Assembly (NCBI RefSeq): GCF_954871325.1
Contig: NC_088776.1
Coordinates: forward strand, 4,409,985 to 4,473,984
Direction: 5' to 3'
Source: Gordionus sp. m RMFG-2023
Taxonomy: Eukaryota; Nematomorpha; Gordioida; Chordodea; Parachordodidae
Length of the DNA stretch: 64,000 nucleotides
Position 1 is the first letter of the stretch. The number at the start of each line of letters is the position of its first letter. The notes beneath the pieces were generated by a model. It searched no databases. It saw only the letters and a program-made list of their open reading frames with translations, and had not been told where the DNA came from. Position numbers and translations under genes: made by a program. This document shows positions 11,069 through 20,865 of this stretch, piece by piece.

Positions 11069-13786
11069 TAGAGATCTGCAAAAGTAGGCCCGGCCCGTAC
11101 CCGGCCCGGCCCGTACCCGGCCCGAACCCGGCCCGGCCCGAACGGGCTTCGGGCCGGGTTTGGGCCTACTTTAAAAAAAAATTAGGGTTCGGGTTGGGTC
11201 GGGCCTAATATTTTTTAAAAAAATTCGGGCCGGGTCGGGCCGGGCCTTAAAATATTTTTAATATTGGCACTAATATTTTTTGTAAAATAAAAATATTTAA
11301 TTTTATTTGAAGAAGCTAGACGCCATATGATGGCATGTATCTTTTATTCTTGGTATAAATATATAATTAAACTTTTTTTTAAGAAACAAGGCGGCAACAT
11401 TTTTTATTTGTAAAATATAAATATTTAATTTTATTTATTTAGAAAGTAGACGCCATATGTCATATATATTTTATTATGGGTAAAATAATTTAAATGTTTT
11501 TTTATAAAACTTAAATTTTAAATATAATTTTAAAATGAATTTATTTTTTTTAAAAAAACAAATACAAAATGGAACATATATTTGTTTGCCCCATTTAGGT
11601 AAAAGCAATATATGGGAAAATTTTGAAGACATATTTGATGATAAAAACAAAAAACTTGATTACGTCCAGTGTAAAAAATGTAATAGTATATTACAATATA
11701 AAAGCACATCTGGAAATTCTCATTTAAGACGTCACAAGTGCGTTAAGAATGACGATTCCTCTATTCCTAAAATAACTAGGTATATTCAAAAGAAAATAGA
11801 TCTAAATTCTTCCTTAACTATTAAAAAGAAACTATGTGATACCTTGATCTATTATTGCGCCAAGGACATGCGTGCCTTTGATTCGATAACTGGAGATGGC
11901 TTTATAAAAATGGCTCAAAATTTTATTCAAATTGGCTCCATTTACGGTAATATTGACTGTAGCGAAATTATTCCCCATCCAACTACTTTATCGAGAAATG
12001 CTATAGTTATGACGGATCAAATTAGAACAAATTTGGTTAATAAAATAAATGTTCAATTATTTGATAAAAAATGCTCTGCTACAACAGACATGTGGACAGA
12101 TTCTTTTAAAAAGTTTTCCTATTTAACTGTTTCAATTCATTATATCGAAGGTGAAACCTTATATAAACATGTTTTATTTACGAATATGTTTAAAGAAGAG
12201 AAAAAAACCGCCGCGAACATACATAAGGAAATGCTACAAAATTTTGCTGCAATTGGAATAATTCCCGATCAAGTGAAAAATATAATATTTATATCTGATC
12301 AAGGAGCTAATATAATTAAAGCCCTAGAAAAATACACCAGATTAAATTGCAGCGCACATCTATTAAATACTGTTCTTCGAAATACCTTTAAGGAACAATC
12401 TTTGAAAATTATCGCTCCTAATATATATCAAACCCTTATTTCTGCTAAAAAATTAACCATGTATTTTAAACAAACCGGCATGAATCAATATTTAGACAAA
12501 ACATTACAACAAGATATCGAAACTAGATGGAATTCAAAATTAAATATGTTGAAATCTATTTATAACCAATATGATGACATCGTCAATTTTTTATCATCCA
12601 AGGGAGATATTAATAAAATGGAAAACTTGGAGAAATCTATTTTGAAAAATTTGATTGATATTTTATATCCTTTTGATAAAGCTACTAAAGAACTAGAAGG
12701 AGATATTAATCCTACTTTACATAAAGTACTGCTATGCTTTAATAATATTCTTCACGAGGATTTAAATGATTCATTTTATCAAAACAATGAAATAAAAGAA
12801 ATAAAAACCAATTTAAAAAATTTTTTATTATCTAAATTTAAAATCAATATTTTGCATAAAATAGCGACATTTTTATGCCCCAAATATAGAAAATTAAGAA
12901 TGTTATCATCAATGGAAATATTAGAAGTAGAGAATTCAGTCAAAAATATAATTAATTCTGAAGAATATTGTCCTTCAATTGATATTATAGATTTGGATAT
13001 TCAAGGCGTTTCTCAAATTGTGGAATCGCCTAAAAGATCTAAAGGTACATTTAAAATTGTTCTATTTATATTATTTTTATATATCAGGCAATGAATATGA
13101 AAGATGGGAGGACAATGACGAAGAATATGAAAAAAAAGAAACAGATGAGCTTGAAATTTATAAGAATTTAAACATAAAAGAGAATAATGAAAATATAGAT
13201 CCAGAAAAAGATATATTAAAATGGTGGAATAAAAATGAAATTAGATTACCAAAGATGACAAAATTGGCTAGAAAAATTCTAGCAATTCCTGCAACGTCCA
13301 CAACTTCAGAGAGAACTTTTTCAAAGACTGGAAGGTTATTAGACGAAAGAAGAAATAGACTGTCACCAGAAAATGTTGATGCTTTGATATTTTTAAATGA
13401 TAATTATAAATATGAATCTAATATATAGTTGTGTAATTTAACATTATAATTATTTTTGGTTTATAGGTATTTTTGATAGTGTTTTAAATAAATAATTAAA
13501 TACTAAATAAATATTCTGTTTACTAAGATATTTTTTGCAAAAACAAAATCTTAAATATAAAAAATAAACTAAAAGCTAAAAAAAATATAATTATTACTTT
13601 AGGATGAATTAAAAAAAATTCGGGTTCGGGCCGGGCCGGCAAAAGTTTCTAAAAAAAATTCGTGTTCGGGCCGGGCCGGGAAAAATTTTTTAAAAAAAAT
13701 TTCGGGCCAGGCCGGGCCGGGAAAAATTTTTAAAAAAAATTTCGGGCCGGGTCGGGCCTAAAAAATTAGGCCCGTGCAGATCACTA
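11069..13786 (+). mobile_element. hAT transposon family 2, apparently complete
   Basis: Terminal repeats are TAGAGATCTGCA (left) and TGCAGATCACTA (right), with one mismatch. The 8-bp target duplication ATTTAGGT is exact at 11061-11068 and 13787-13794. The left subterminal block is made of CCCGGCCCG words and the right of CGGGCCGGGC words. Internally it holds one transposase gene of two exons. At 2718 bp with an open gene, intact ends and exact target duplication, it looks young and potentially autonomous. The terminal sequence is close to family 1, so its transposase might recognise family 1 ends (inference). Confidence 0.93.
11535..13428 (+). CDS. hAT transposase, two exons, open (616 aa)
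   Basis: Cut-and-paste transposase. Exon 1 is 11535-13044 and exon 2 is 13088-13428; the 43-nt intron 13045-13087 has GT...AG ends, and its removal restores one frame to a TAG stop. A BED zinc finger lies at residues 46-67 (C46, C49, H63, H67). The RNase-H-like core shows TTDMWTD (D185), FISDQGAN (D255) and ETRWNSK (TRW at 330-332). The hATC dimerisation module lies at about 546-616 (ILKWWNKN ... PATSTTSERTFSKTGR). The length fits the family. The first ATG is used because upstream sequence is stop-rich. No disabling change is visible. Confidence 0.9.
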
Positions 13787-13794
13787 ATTTAGGT

Positions 13795-14238
13795 AATAAG
13801 AAAAAAAAACCCCTAGAAAATCGTTATTTTTTAAAAAAAATTTTTGTCAATCTTAATTTATTATTTTCTTCCCATTTTTGGTTTAAGTCATTGTTGTTAA
13901 TCTTTATTTTTCTGACCTTAGTTTAATTTTTTTCTTCTCAATTTTCACTTAATTTTTTTAGTATAACCTAGCAATAATTAATATTGATAAATAATTTTAT
14001 AAGCGAATGCCACAATCATTAACAGTTATTAAACTCCATTAAAAAAAAACACAAAATTTACGAAAAAATGAATTAATAATGTCTAAATGTCAATAACGGG
14101 ATTTATTTCTTGATCCATTATATATATACACGGATTTCGAAAGTCTGCTATTAGAGCGGTTAAAACTGTCATTGGTATGATTATTAATATGTTAAATTAT
14201 TTATATTTATTTTTTCAATTAGAGGATCACATCATAAT
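13795..14238. other. AT-rich spacer
   Basis: Homopolymer-rich AT sequence between the hAT and the MULE relic; no gene, repeat or regulatory site that I can support. Confidence 0.5.
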
Positions 14239-14239
14239 C

Positions 14240-14660
14240 AGAGGTTGCTTTTACCATTTGTGTCAAAGTACCCATAGAAAAATTCAAAGCTAGGTCTGGA
14301 TCGTCAATGCAGAACCGATGAAGCCCTAAGCTTCTTTTGGGCATGATGGAGGGGTTAGCATTTGTCCCTTTATGTGATATGGGCAATGCAATGGCATTCC
14401 TTAGATCGGTTACTCCGAGCAATGGTAAGGATATTCTTGAATATTTCGATAAAAATTACATCAATGGAATATCAAGGGAGGTCACAAGAAGCAATTCTCA
14501 ATCCCAGACAGGTCGAATTGGGCCTAGATTTCCTCCAGAAACTTGAATCAGAGCACTCTATCCAACGAATAACTCATAAATAATCAATGCGAATCATCGA
14601 TTTTCTAATCTGGTTGGGAATAAACAGCCATCAATCTAGGTATTGATTAAAAAAATGAAA
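14240..14660 (+). pseudogene. MULE (Mutator-like) transposase fragment
   Basis: Read across frames, the plus strand shows GCFYHLCQSTHRKIQS, then LDRQCRTDEALSF, GLAFVPLCDM, ILEYFDKNYI, IGPRFPPETWNQ and a LTNNQCE-like end. This matches the order of the C-terminal half of MULE transposases: GCxFHxxQxxxRKxQ, then LAFVPxxDV, LLxYFExxYIG, PPxFPxxxWN and RTNNxxEGWH. At least two frame changes and several stops are present. The terminal repeats were not found. This is a plain DNA-transposon relic; confidence comes from the order of several short motifs rather than one long match. Confidence 0.65.
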
Positions 14661-15159
14661 TGCGAGGTGGCTGCCGATGAAACCAAACTTGAATGATGGC
14701 GTGTTTTTAGTTGGACACTAAAAACAAAATCGCAGTGCTTAAATAAGAAAAAATGCTGATATTCAAATTGGTCCTGGGAAAAAAAATCCCAGTAAAATAA
14801 CCCATGTATTACTTATTTTCGTAAAAATTTTTGCTATAGTAATAAATAAAATATCCATCCTTAATTACTATATTAAGTAGATTAAATTTGACAAAATTTG
14901 CAATACGATCTGTTTATTTTATTAATAAATCATTATTATATACATAATTTATTATTAAATTATATTTTTATATTATTTTTTTTTCTAAAATACTAATTTG
15001 TCCATACCTTATATAAATCCAAATAAAAATATACCGTTATTATTAGATCTTAAGTAAATTACATTGCTGGCGTTTTATTCATCGAAAAATATTTATTTTT
15101 GGTTTACACATGTACATTGATGTGTTAAGCATTATCCTAAAAAAATATTTTAAAAATAT

Positions 15160-15312
15160 AACGATTTGACAGTATACTGCAAATTTCCTTCCAATCAAAT
15201 ATTCTCTATATTTTGCCAATCCAAAAATGACTGCTAAATGATCTATCACCGAATTTCTCGTTTCTAACTCTCTAAATACTCTCGAGAAAAATAAGCGGTC
15301 TTTATATTTCAC
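15160..15312 (-). mobile_element. Ty3/gypsy RNase H scrap
   Basis: A short minus-strand piece reads LAVIFGLAKYREYLIGRKF, matching the RNase H region between RT and integrase in gypsy elements (compare the same region of the 19.6-25.6 kb element). It is an old fragment of about 150 bp with no LTR or other domain attached. Confidence 0.7.
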
Positions 15313-15316
15313 GTAT

Positions 15317-15417
15317 TTGAAGGAAAGGAAGAAAGGAGGGAAAGAAGGGAAGGAAGGAAGGGAAGGGAAGGAAGCAAAGGAAGGGAATGACGGAAAGAAA
15401 GGAAAGAAAGAAAGAAA
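15317..15417. repeat. GGAA/GAAA purine-rich simple repeat
   Basis: About 100 bp of imperfect GGAAGG, GGAAA and GAAAG units on the plus strand, abutting the gypsy RNase H scrap. Confidence 0.85.
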
Positions 15418-15725
15418 TACATTGTTTTTTAATATGAATTTTTTTTGAAGATATAGATGAATTTTGCCTTTTAAAAATAAATAAATTGGAATAATATAAA
15501 AATTAAACCTTAAAAAAAAAATTCGAAGGAAAAAAAGTTGGTACCTACTAGATTAGTAATATATAATACTTTGATCCCTATTATTCTAATTAGATTAGCA
15601 ATTAAGTGATCTCAATTTTCTGTCAATCAAAAAGATCATCTGTTCGAATTACATTTACTTTCATTTCATGTCTTAATATTTTTTTCATCACATAATTTCA
15701 TGACATATTTTTTAAATATATAAAT

Positions 15726-17218
15726 CAGGGATGTAAACCCTTCGATAAAAAAAAAGGGTCCAGGTCCGGGTTCAGAAATAAAATTTGAAATGGTACGGGT
15801 CCAGGGTTCGGGTCCGGGTTCGGGTCCGGGTTTAGAGTTCGGGTCCGGGTTTGAGTTCGGGTCCGGGTTCGGGTCCGGGTTTAGGGTTCGGGTCCGGGTT
15901 CGGGTCCGGGTTTAGGGTTCGGGTCCGGGTTCGGGTCCAGGTTCAGGGAACATAAAAATAACGACTCAACATTAAAATAATTTCAATCATTTATTATTAT
16001 ACTTCAATATATACATATTCATAATTTACAAATAAAAAAATTAAAAAATAAAATAATATATATTTTACATGTTTTATTCAATCGCGCAATCATAAATCTT
16101 CTAAGATAACATCCTGAGATTTCCACGTAAAGTAGACAATAAATATTTCAAAGATGAAAATTCACGTTCTACCCTTACCTATAATAGTTATCTTTATAAA
16201 ATTATTGTACTTGAATCACCGGTACAGCCATGGAGATTATAGATAAGATATATTTCTAGATAATTTGAAGAATTTTCTTCATAGAATTTTAAATTATTTA
16301 TATCCTTATTTATTCTTTTAACTTCTGAGAACTTTACTATTAAAGATGCAATAGGCATTTTTTGATCCTCCTTTCTATCCGATGATAATTTGATTTTTTA
16401 TTCTCTACCTAAAAGTAAAATTTTGAGATCATCAATGTTGCTATCATTACTATTATCACTACAACCAGTAGGTATTGTCGTAGCCTCCAATATATTGTAA
16501 ATAATGGAGTTTTCAGTATGCTATAAATCCTTAAGATGGTCTTTAACCATTTTTTTATGCTCATACTCAATAAAACTTGTGATATAGAGGGTATAAATAT
16601 CTAGAAGCGTATACAACACTATTTTGCAAATATGCTGCTCTCATATTTTTCTGTTTTCTAATATTTATTATAAAAAGGACTGTAAATCTTTTCTAAATCT
16701 AATCGGCATCTAATGCATTTGTCATAAAAATCAAATAAATATAATCGTTCTGATTTATATCTTAATATTGCTATTTCTAAAACTATACACTAATAAGGTC
16801 CTTTATTAGGCCCCAATCATCTTCCGACAAAATGACTACATGCTCCTATAATAAGAAATCATTCAAACTTAATATTCGTTCTAGCAACATAATTTAAACT
16901 AAAATATTATTACACAATTCACTTTAAAAATAATCAACGTATTTCTATAACATAGCACATTAAGAAATTTACATAAAAAAATATTATTACCTACACTAAT
17001 GATATCAATATCTAAATAAAATGGAAATCCAGGAAGATAATTGAAAGAAAAACGTGAAGATAAAATAAATGATTCCTCAAAAAGATTAATATAATTAAAA
17101 AAATTTATATAAAAATTTTTATGACACACTTTTAAGGGTCCGGATTCGGATTCTGGCTCAGCAAAATTACGAGGATTCAGGAGGGTTTAGGCTTCAGGTC
17201 CGGGTTCGGGTTCACATC
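15726..17218 (-). mobile_element. hAT transposon family 3, decayed
   Basis: The left end is CAGGGATGTAAACCC and the right end GGGTTCACATC, an imperfect inverted pair that has lost its last bases on the right. The 8-bp duplication ATATAAAT is exact at 15718-15725 and 17219-17226. Left subterminal DNA (15760-15950) is an array of GGGTCCGGGTTC units; a short related block lies at 17130-17210. The transposase was on the minus strand and survives only as scraps, including the hATC peptide near 16.1 kb. An exact target duplication with a strongly decayed interior suggests an internally degenerated, nonautonomous copy. Confidence 0.85.
16101..16180 (-). pseudogene. hAT family 3 transposase C-terminal scrap
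   Basis: The minus strand reads VEREFSSLKYLLSTLRGNLR then MLS and a stop. This is the conserved helix of hATC domains in which an ERxFS core is followed by LxxLRxxL. It lies inside the family 3 element and shows the original transcription direction. Confidence 0.7.
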
Positions 17219-17226
17219 ATATAAAT

Positions 17227-17880
17227 CTCAACATTTTTGGGATAAGGCTTATTATCATCACCTAAAATATAATTATTTCAAGGTATGTTTAATGACACTA
17301 CGTTAAGCTAGTGATGTGCCTGATTGGATTTCCAATTTTTTTTTGACAAAATATGAACTTTATTTGGCAAAAAGCATATAAATTAGAGATGACTATTAGA
17401 ATAAACATTACCCTATTTGAAGAAGCCCAATAGGGTTCCCTGATTGAAGAGATTTTGGGCTTATTTTTAACAAATCGATGTTTTGACTATCATATAAATG
17501 TTACAAAAAGGCTGGTATGCTTTTTCCGCGATAGTCCAATTGCAATTTTTGCAAAGATAGTGTTATGGGTTTTTTTTTTACTAAAGCCTGTTTTCAGAAA
17601 CATATTTGAGCGTAATTTAATTGACCCACTACCCTTACTTTTACTAGCCCATATGTTACTAAGATCACGAATACATTTAACATGTTTAGCTTTCAAAATT
17701 TTTTATAAATTTTTTATCAATTACAATTAAAATATCTCCAAGATTCTCTTTTGTCAGATTATCCATATGAGAAAGAATAAATAATATACAAAGAAATAAT
17801 CAAAATACACCTTTTATTCCGATTTATTGCTATAAATTAAAGAATTTCAAAAATATAAATCAAAAAAAAGTTTAAAATAT
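17227..17880. other. Spacer with overlapping short frames
   Basis: Two opposed frames of 60-90 codons at 17455-17730 mirror each other; neither shows a domain or splice-supported extension. No function is proposed. Confidence 0.4.
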
Positions 17881-17905
17881 TATTTAAAGTCCTATCCATA
17901 GAATT

Positions 17906-18328
17906 TCAATAATATTTTTTTGGCCTATTATAACTATGTTGATCACTCCTGCGATACTTTTTGTCATGATAACCATTGCCATCATGATCCCCATGATGGC
18001 TCCCGTCATGATCACCATCGCCATCATGATCCCCGTCATTATCATTGTTGACATCATCAATAGGTAGAATGACAGTGGTGATAGGAATCGTGGTAGTCGT
18101 AGGGCCAGGATTACATTCGCATATAGGGCATCCATCCCCATTTAAGACGTTACAGAATTGACAATAAATTCTGCAAACAGGGGGGCATACTTCAGGTTCT
18201 TTGCACAAACATATTGGGCAACCAGCATTATCTAAAACATTTCCGTATTGGCAGTACATATAGCAGAGAGGCGGGCAGGAATCAGGTTTACAGGGGCAAT
18301 ACGGGTCGTGGTCTCGTTCTATTGTCAT
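17906..18328 (-). CDS. Antistasin-like cysteine-repeat protein with His/Asp-rich tail (last exon)
   Basis: Two back-to-back six-cysteine units (about residues 10-43 and 44-75 of the frame) share the pattern CPPxCxxYCQxxNVLxxxGCPICxC. This is the spacing of antistasin-like domains, small disulfide-knotted modules found in secreted serine-protease inhibitors and extracellular matrix proteins. A TTTT(I)P linker and a tail rich in Asp, His and Gly (about residues 97-125, repeated DGDHDG/GDHDG) follow, then a basic KKYRR...PKKYY end. The frame has no signal peptide. A pyrimidine-rich ...ACAATAG acceptor just inside it suggests the true exon starts near 18311, with the signal sequence on an upstream exon not identified. 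The tail could bind divalent metal (inference). Confidence 0.65.
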   Translation of the reverse strand: MTIERDHDPYCPCKPDSCPPLCYMYCQYGNVLDNAGCPICLCKEPEVCPPVCRIYCQFCNVLNGDGCPICECNPGPTTTTIPITTVILPIDDVNNDNDGDHDGDGDHDGSHHGDHDGNGYHDKKYRRSDQHSYNRPKKYY

Positions 18329-18917
18329 GAAGGGGTCGGGGAGAAATATTAAATATTTTAATAATTTTTATTGCTTCCTGACTGTGGCTTCCTTAGAATA
18401 TCTATCACGATTTAAAAAGTGCGCTAAAATTTATTGTAATCAATTAGAACATAATCTGCCTTATATTTCATTAATATATAATATTTCTTTTACTTGAATG
18501 TCCTTGGACTAACATAATGGTTGATATGACACATAATAGAAGAAAAAAAGTTTTGTAAAATAATTTTATAAAACTCCAAAAAAATATTATACTTTCTTTT
18601 TATATACTTTACAATAGTTATTTGTATTTAATCGAAAATAAAGAATTTATTTAATTTATTTAATTTTAGTGATTTTAATATATATATTTTTTTAAAAAAA
18701 ATAAAATTAATTGACAAAAAAAAATAAATATTTTAAATTAGTTTTTGTCAACTTGTCAAAATTTTTTATTTTCCTACTAAAATTAGAAGAGAGAGAGAGA
18801 GAAGTGAGAGGTTTGGCTATAAATAAAATAAGCAATTAATATCTTAAATTGGTTATTTCTTCTTAATTTAAAATTTTAATTTACAATAATTAGTTGATAA
18901 AGAATACTATGCCTCTT

Positions 18918-18945
18918 GGGAGGGTGTGACAGGGGGAGGGTGGGG
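18918..18945 (+). other. G-quadruplex-capable tract
   Basis: Five runs of three or more G within 28 nt in a very AT-rich region, on the plus strand, about 600 bp upstream of the antistasin-like exon. A role in expression is speculative. Confidence 0.5.
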
Positions 18946-18949
18946 ATCA

Positions 18950-19599
18950 CATATCCACATCTCTAGCAAACATTAGCCCCTTATACACACTTGTTTGATT
19001 AAAGTCTGGTTTTTACTAAGATTGAAAGAATCCTTCTTAATTCTCAATTTTCTGGTCGGTTTCAGATTCCGGCAAAATTTTAAATTTATTCAGTTTTCAT
19101 GTTTTTATACATATATTCCTTTCAAGAAAAATGTCAAAAAATTATTTATTTACCTTAGCCTTTGTAATATTCCCGCTTTCTTTATGCGCACTTATTTCTT
19201 TAATCCAATTTAGCTCTGTGTTTTGTAAAAAAAAATTTATCATACTTGGATATTTGAAATTATTACTGGGAATCAAGTTTACAGTTAATGATCCCTAACG
19301 ATACAAGTTTATTATAGAAATTTAATATCTACTCTTTGAGTGTAAATGACTGTTCTTCATCTTATTCACTTGGCCGAACTGTTTGGATCATAAAATTCAT
19401 TATTGCACGGCATACTCTGCCTGTAATTGCTAATGATGGCAGAAAACATGCGCCGTAATAGAAATTAATCTACGTTTGTGATTTCAATCTGTTATATTTA
19501 TTACCAAAAAACAATAAGTAGATACTTCCAATTAAGACAGGAGTAAAATTTGAACGCAGCAAAAACGGAACTATCCCCTTCATCGAAAAAGATACCTTC
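18950..19599. other. AT-rich spacer before retroelement
   Basis: No gene recognised; a 72-codon frame at 18995-19213 has no domain or splice context. Confidence 0.4.
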
Positions 19600-19604
19600 A
19601 ATAG

Positions 19605-19984
19605 TGTCGAATTTGGAAGTTTTACGTATAAATAATAAGATAAATATATTCAATATAAATATAATAATACCTTTTAAGATACACTTCTAAAGATATGACT
19701 TTATTATTTCCAAATATAAATTATGCAAAACAAATCCAAAATAAAAATTGAATAATATATAAAAATTACTAGTTTATATATATAAAAAAAATTGATATGC
19801 AAAAAAAAACATTTAATATGCAAAATTACAATAATCCATAGTATTATTCGTACATTTAAGTTCGTTAAGAATAATGGGTTTTTATATTCAAAAAAAAAAT
19901 TGTTTATGCAAATTTAAAATAAGCCATTCATTTAAATATTCAAATCATATCATAAAAAAAAAATTTTTTAAAATAACTTTAACA
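19605..19984 (-). repeat. LTR (3' in element orientation)
   Basis: Begins TGTCGAATTTGG and ends AACTTTAACA on the plus strand; matches 25201-25581 nearly base for base, with scattered differences and small homopolymer indels. Confidence 0.93.
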
Positions 19985-20513
19985 CCTTCGCACTTCTAAT
20001 TGATTCTAACCCTCATAAACTGCTCCCTTATCCTACCATAGGTTCTTCCTCCTGTACTGCCAACATGTTATTGTTTGTGCTAATCGTGGGACATCTCCGT
20101 AAAATGTGATCCCCCCCAAAATATCAGCAAGACATACTTCTTCGAGCTCCCCACTCCCGTTCTCTTCTACGATTGTACGAGCCCGTGGGTCTATCTACCG
20201 TCATCTCTCCATACCTGATCTGTGCTTCCTCTCTGGCGGCATCTACCAATCTTCTCGATTCGGCTGATCCATCACCCATCCTAATCTCGATCTTCAAAAT
20301 AAAGTTTCCCACTCGCACGTACGACGACATCTATCACGGACTTAAGCTAAAAATATACTAAATTTATCATTTATTTATCTCCTATAATTCAACTGCTTCC
20401 TAATTCTCAATACTCATAATCATTCTCGTATTACTTATGCCTCTCTCATTCTCTTTTATCAAATTGTACATACCTTCAGCCGATCTATTCTACTAATGTA
20501 CTTCATACTTAAA

Positions 20514-20865
20514 CATTCTGATTATCATAATTCTCGCAGACTTGTTAAAAGGAACAAATCAATTGTGCCTATCAGCATTCTCCACATTCTGATTCTCATA
20601 ATTCTTGCAGACTTGTTAAAAAACAAGTCATTTATGTCTATCAGCATTCTCTACTTTCTGATTCTCATAATTCTCACAGGATTGTTAAAAACCAAATCAA
20701 TTATGTCTATCAGCATTCTCTATATTATGATTCTCATAATTCTAGCAGACTTGTTAAAAGGAACAAATCAATTATGTCTATCAACATTCTCAACATTCTG
20801 ATTCCCATAACTCTCGCAGACTTGTTAAAAAACAAATCAATTATGTCTATCAGCATTCTCAACCT
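20514..20865. repeat. Tandem repeat, about five units of 69-71 bp
   Basis: Each unit contains CATTCTGATTCTCATAAT then GCAGACTTGTTAAAA then TTATGTCTATCAGCATTC. It lies inside the retroelement between the end of integrase and the 3' LTR. Confidence 0.85.

Noticed and set aside
17455-17730. Overlapping opposed frames of 68-91 codons
   Set aside because: No domain, no splice context, composition typical of AT-rich spacer; likely shadow frames.
20124-20361. Two overlapping frames with arginine-rich or serine-rich composition
   Set aside because: They lie in the noncoding 3' portion of the gypsy element and have no recognisable domain.
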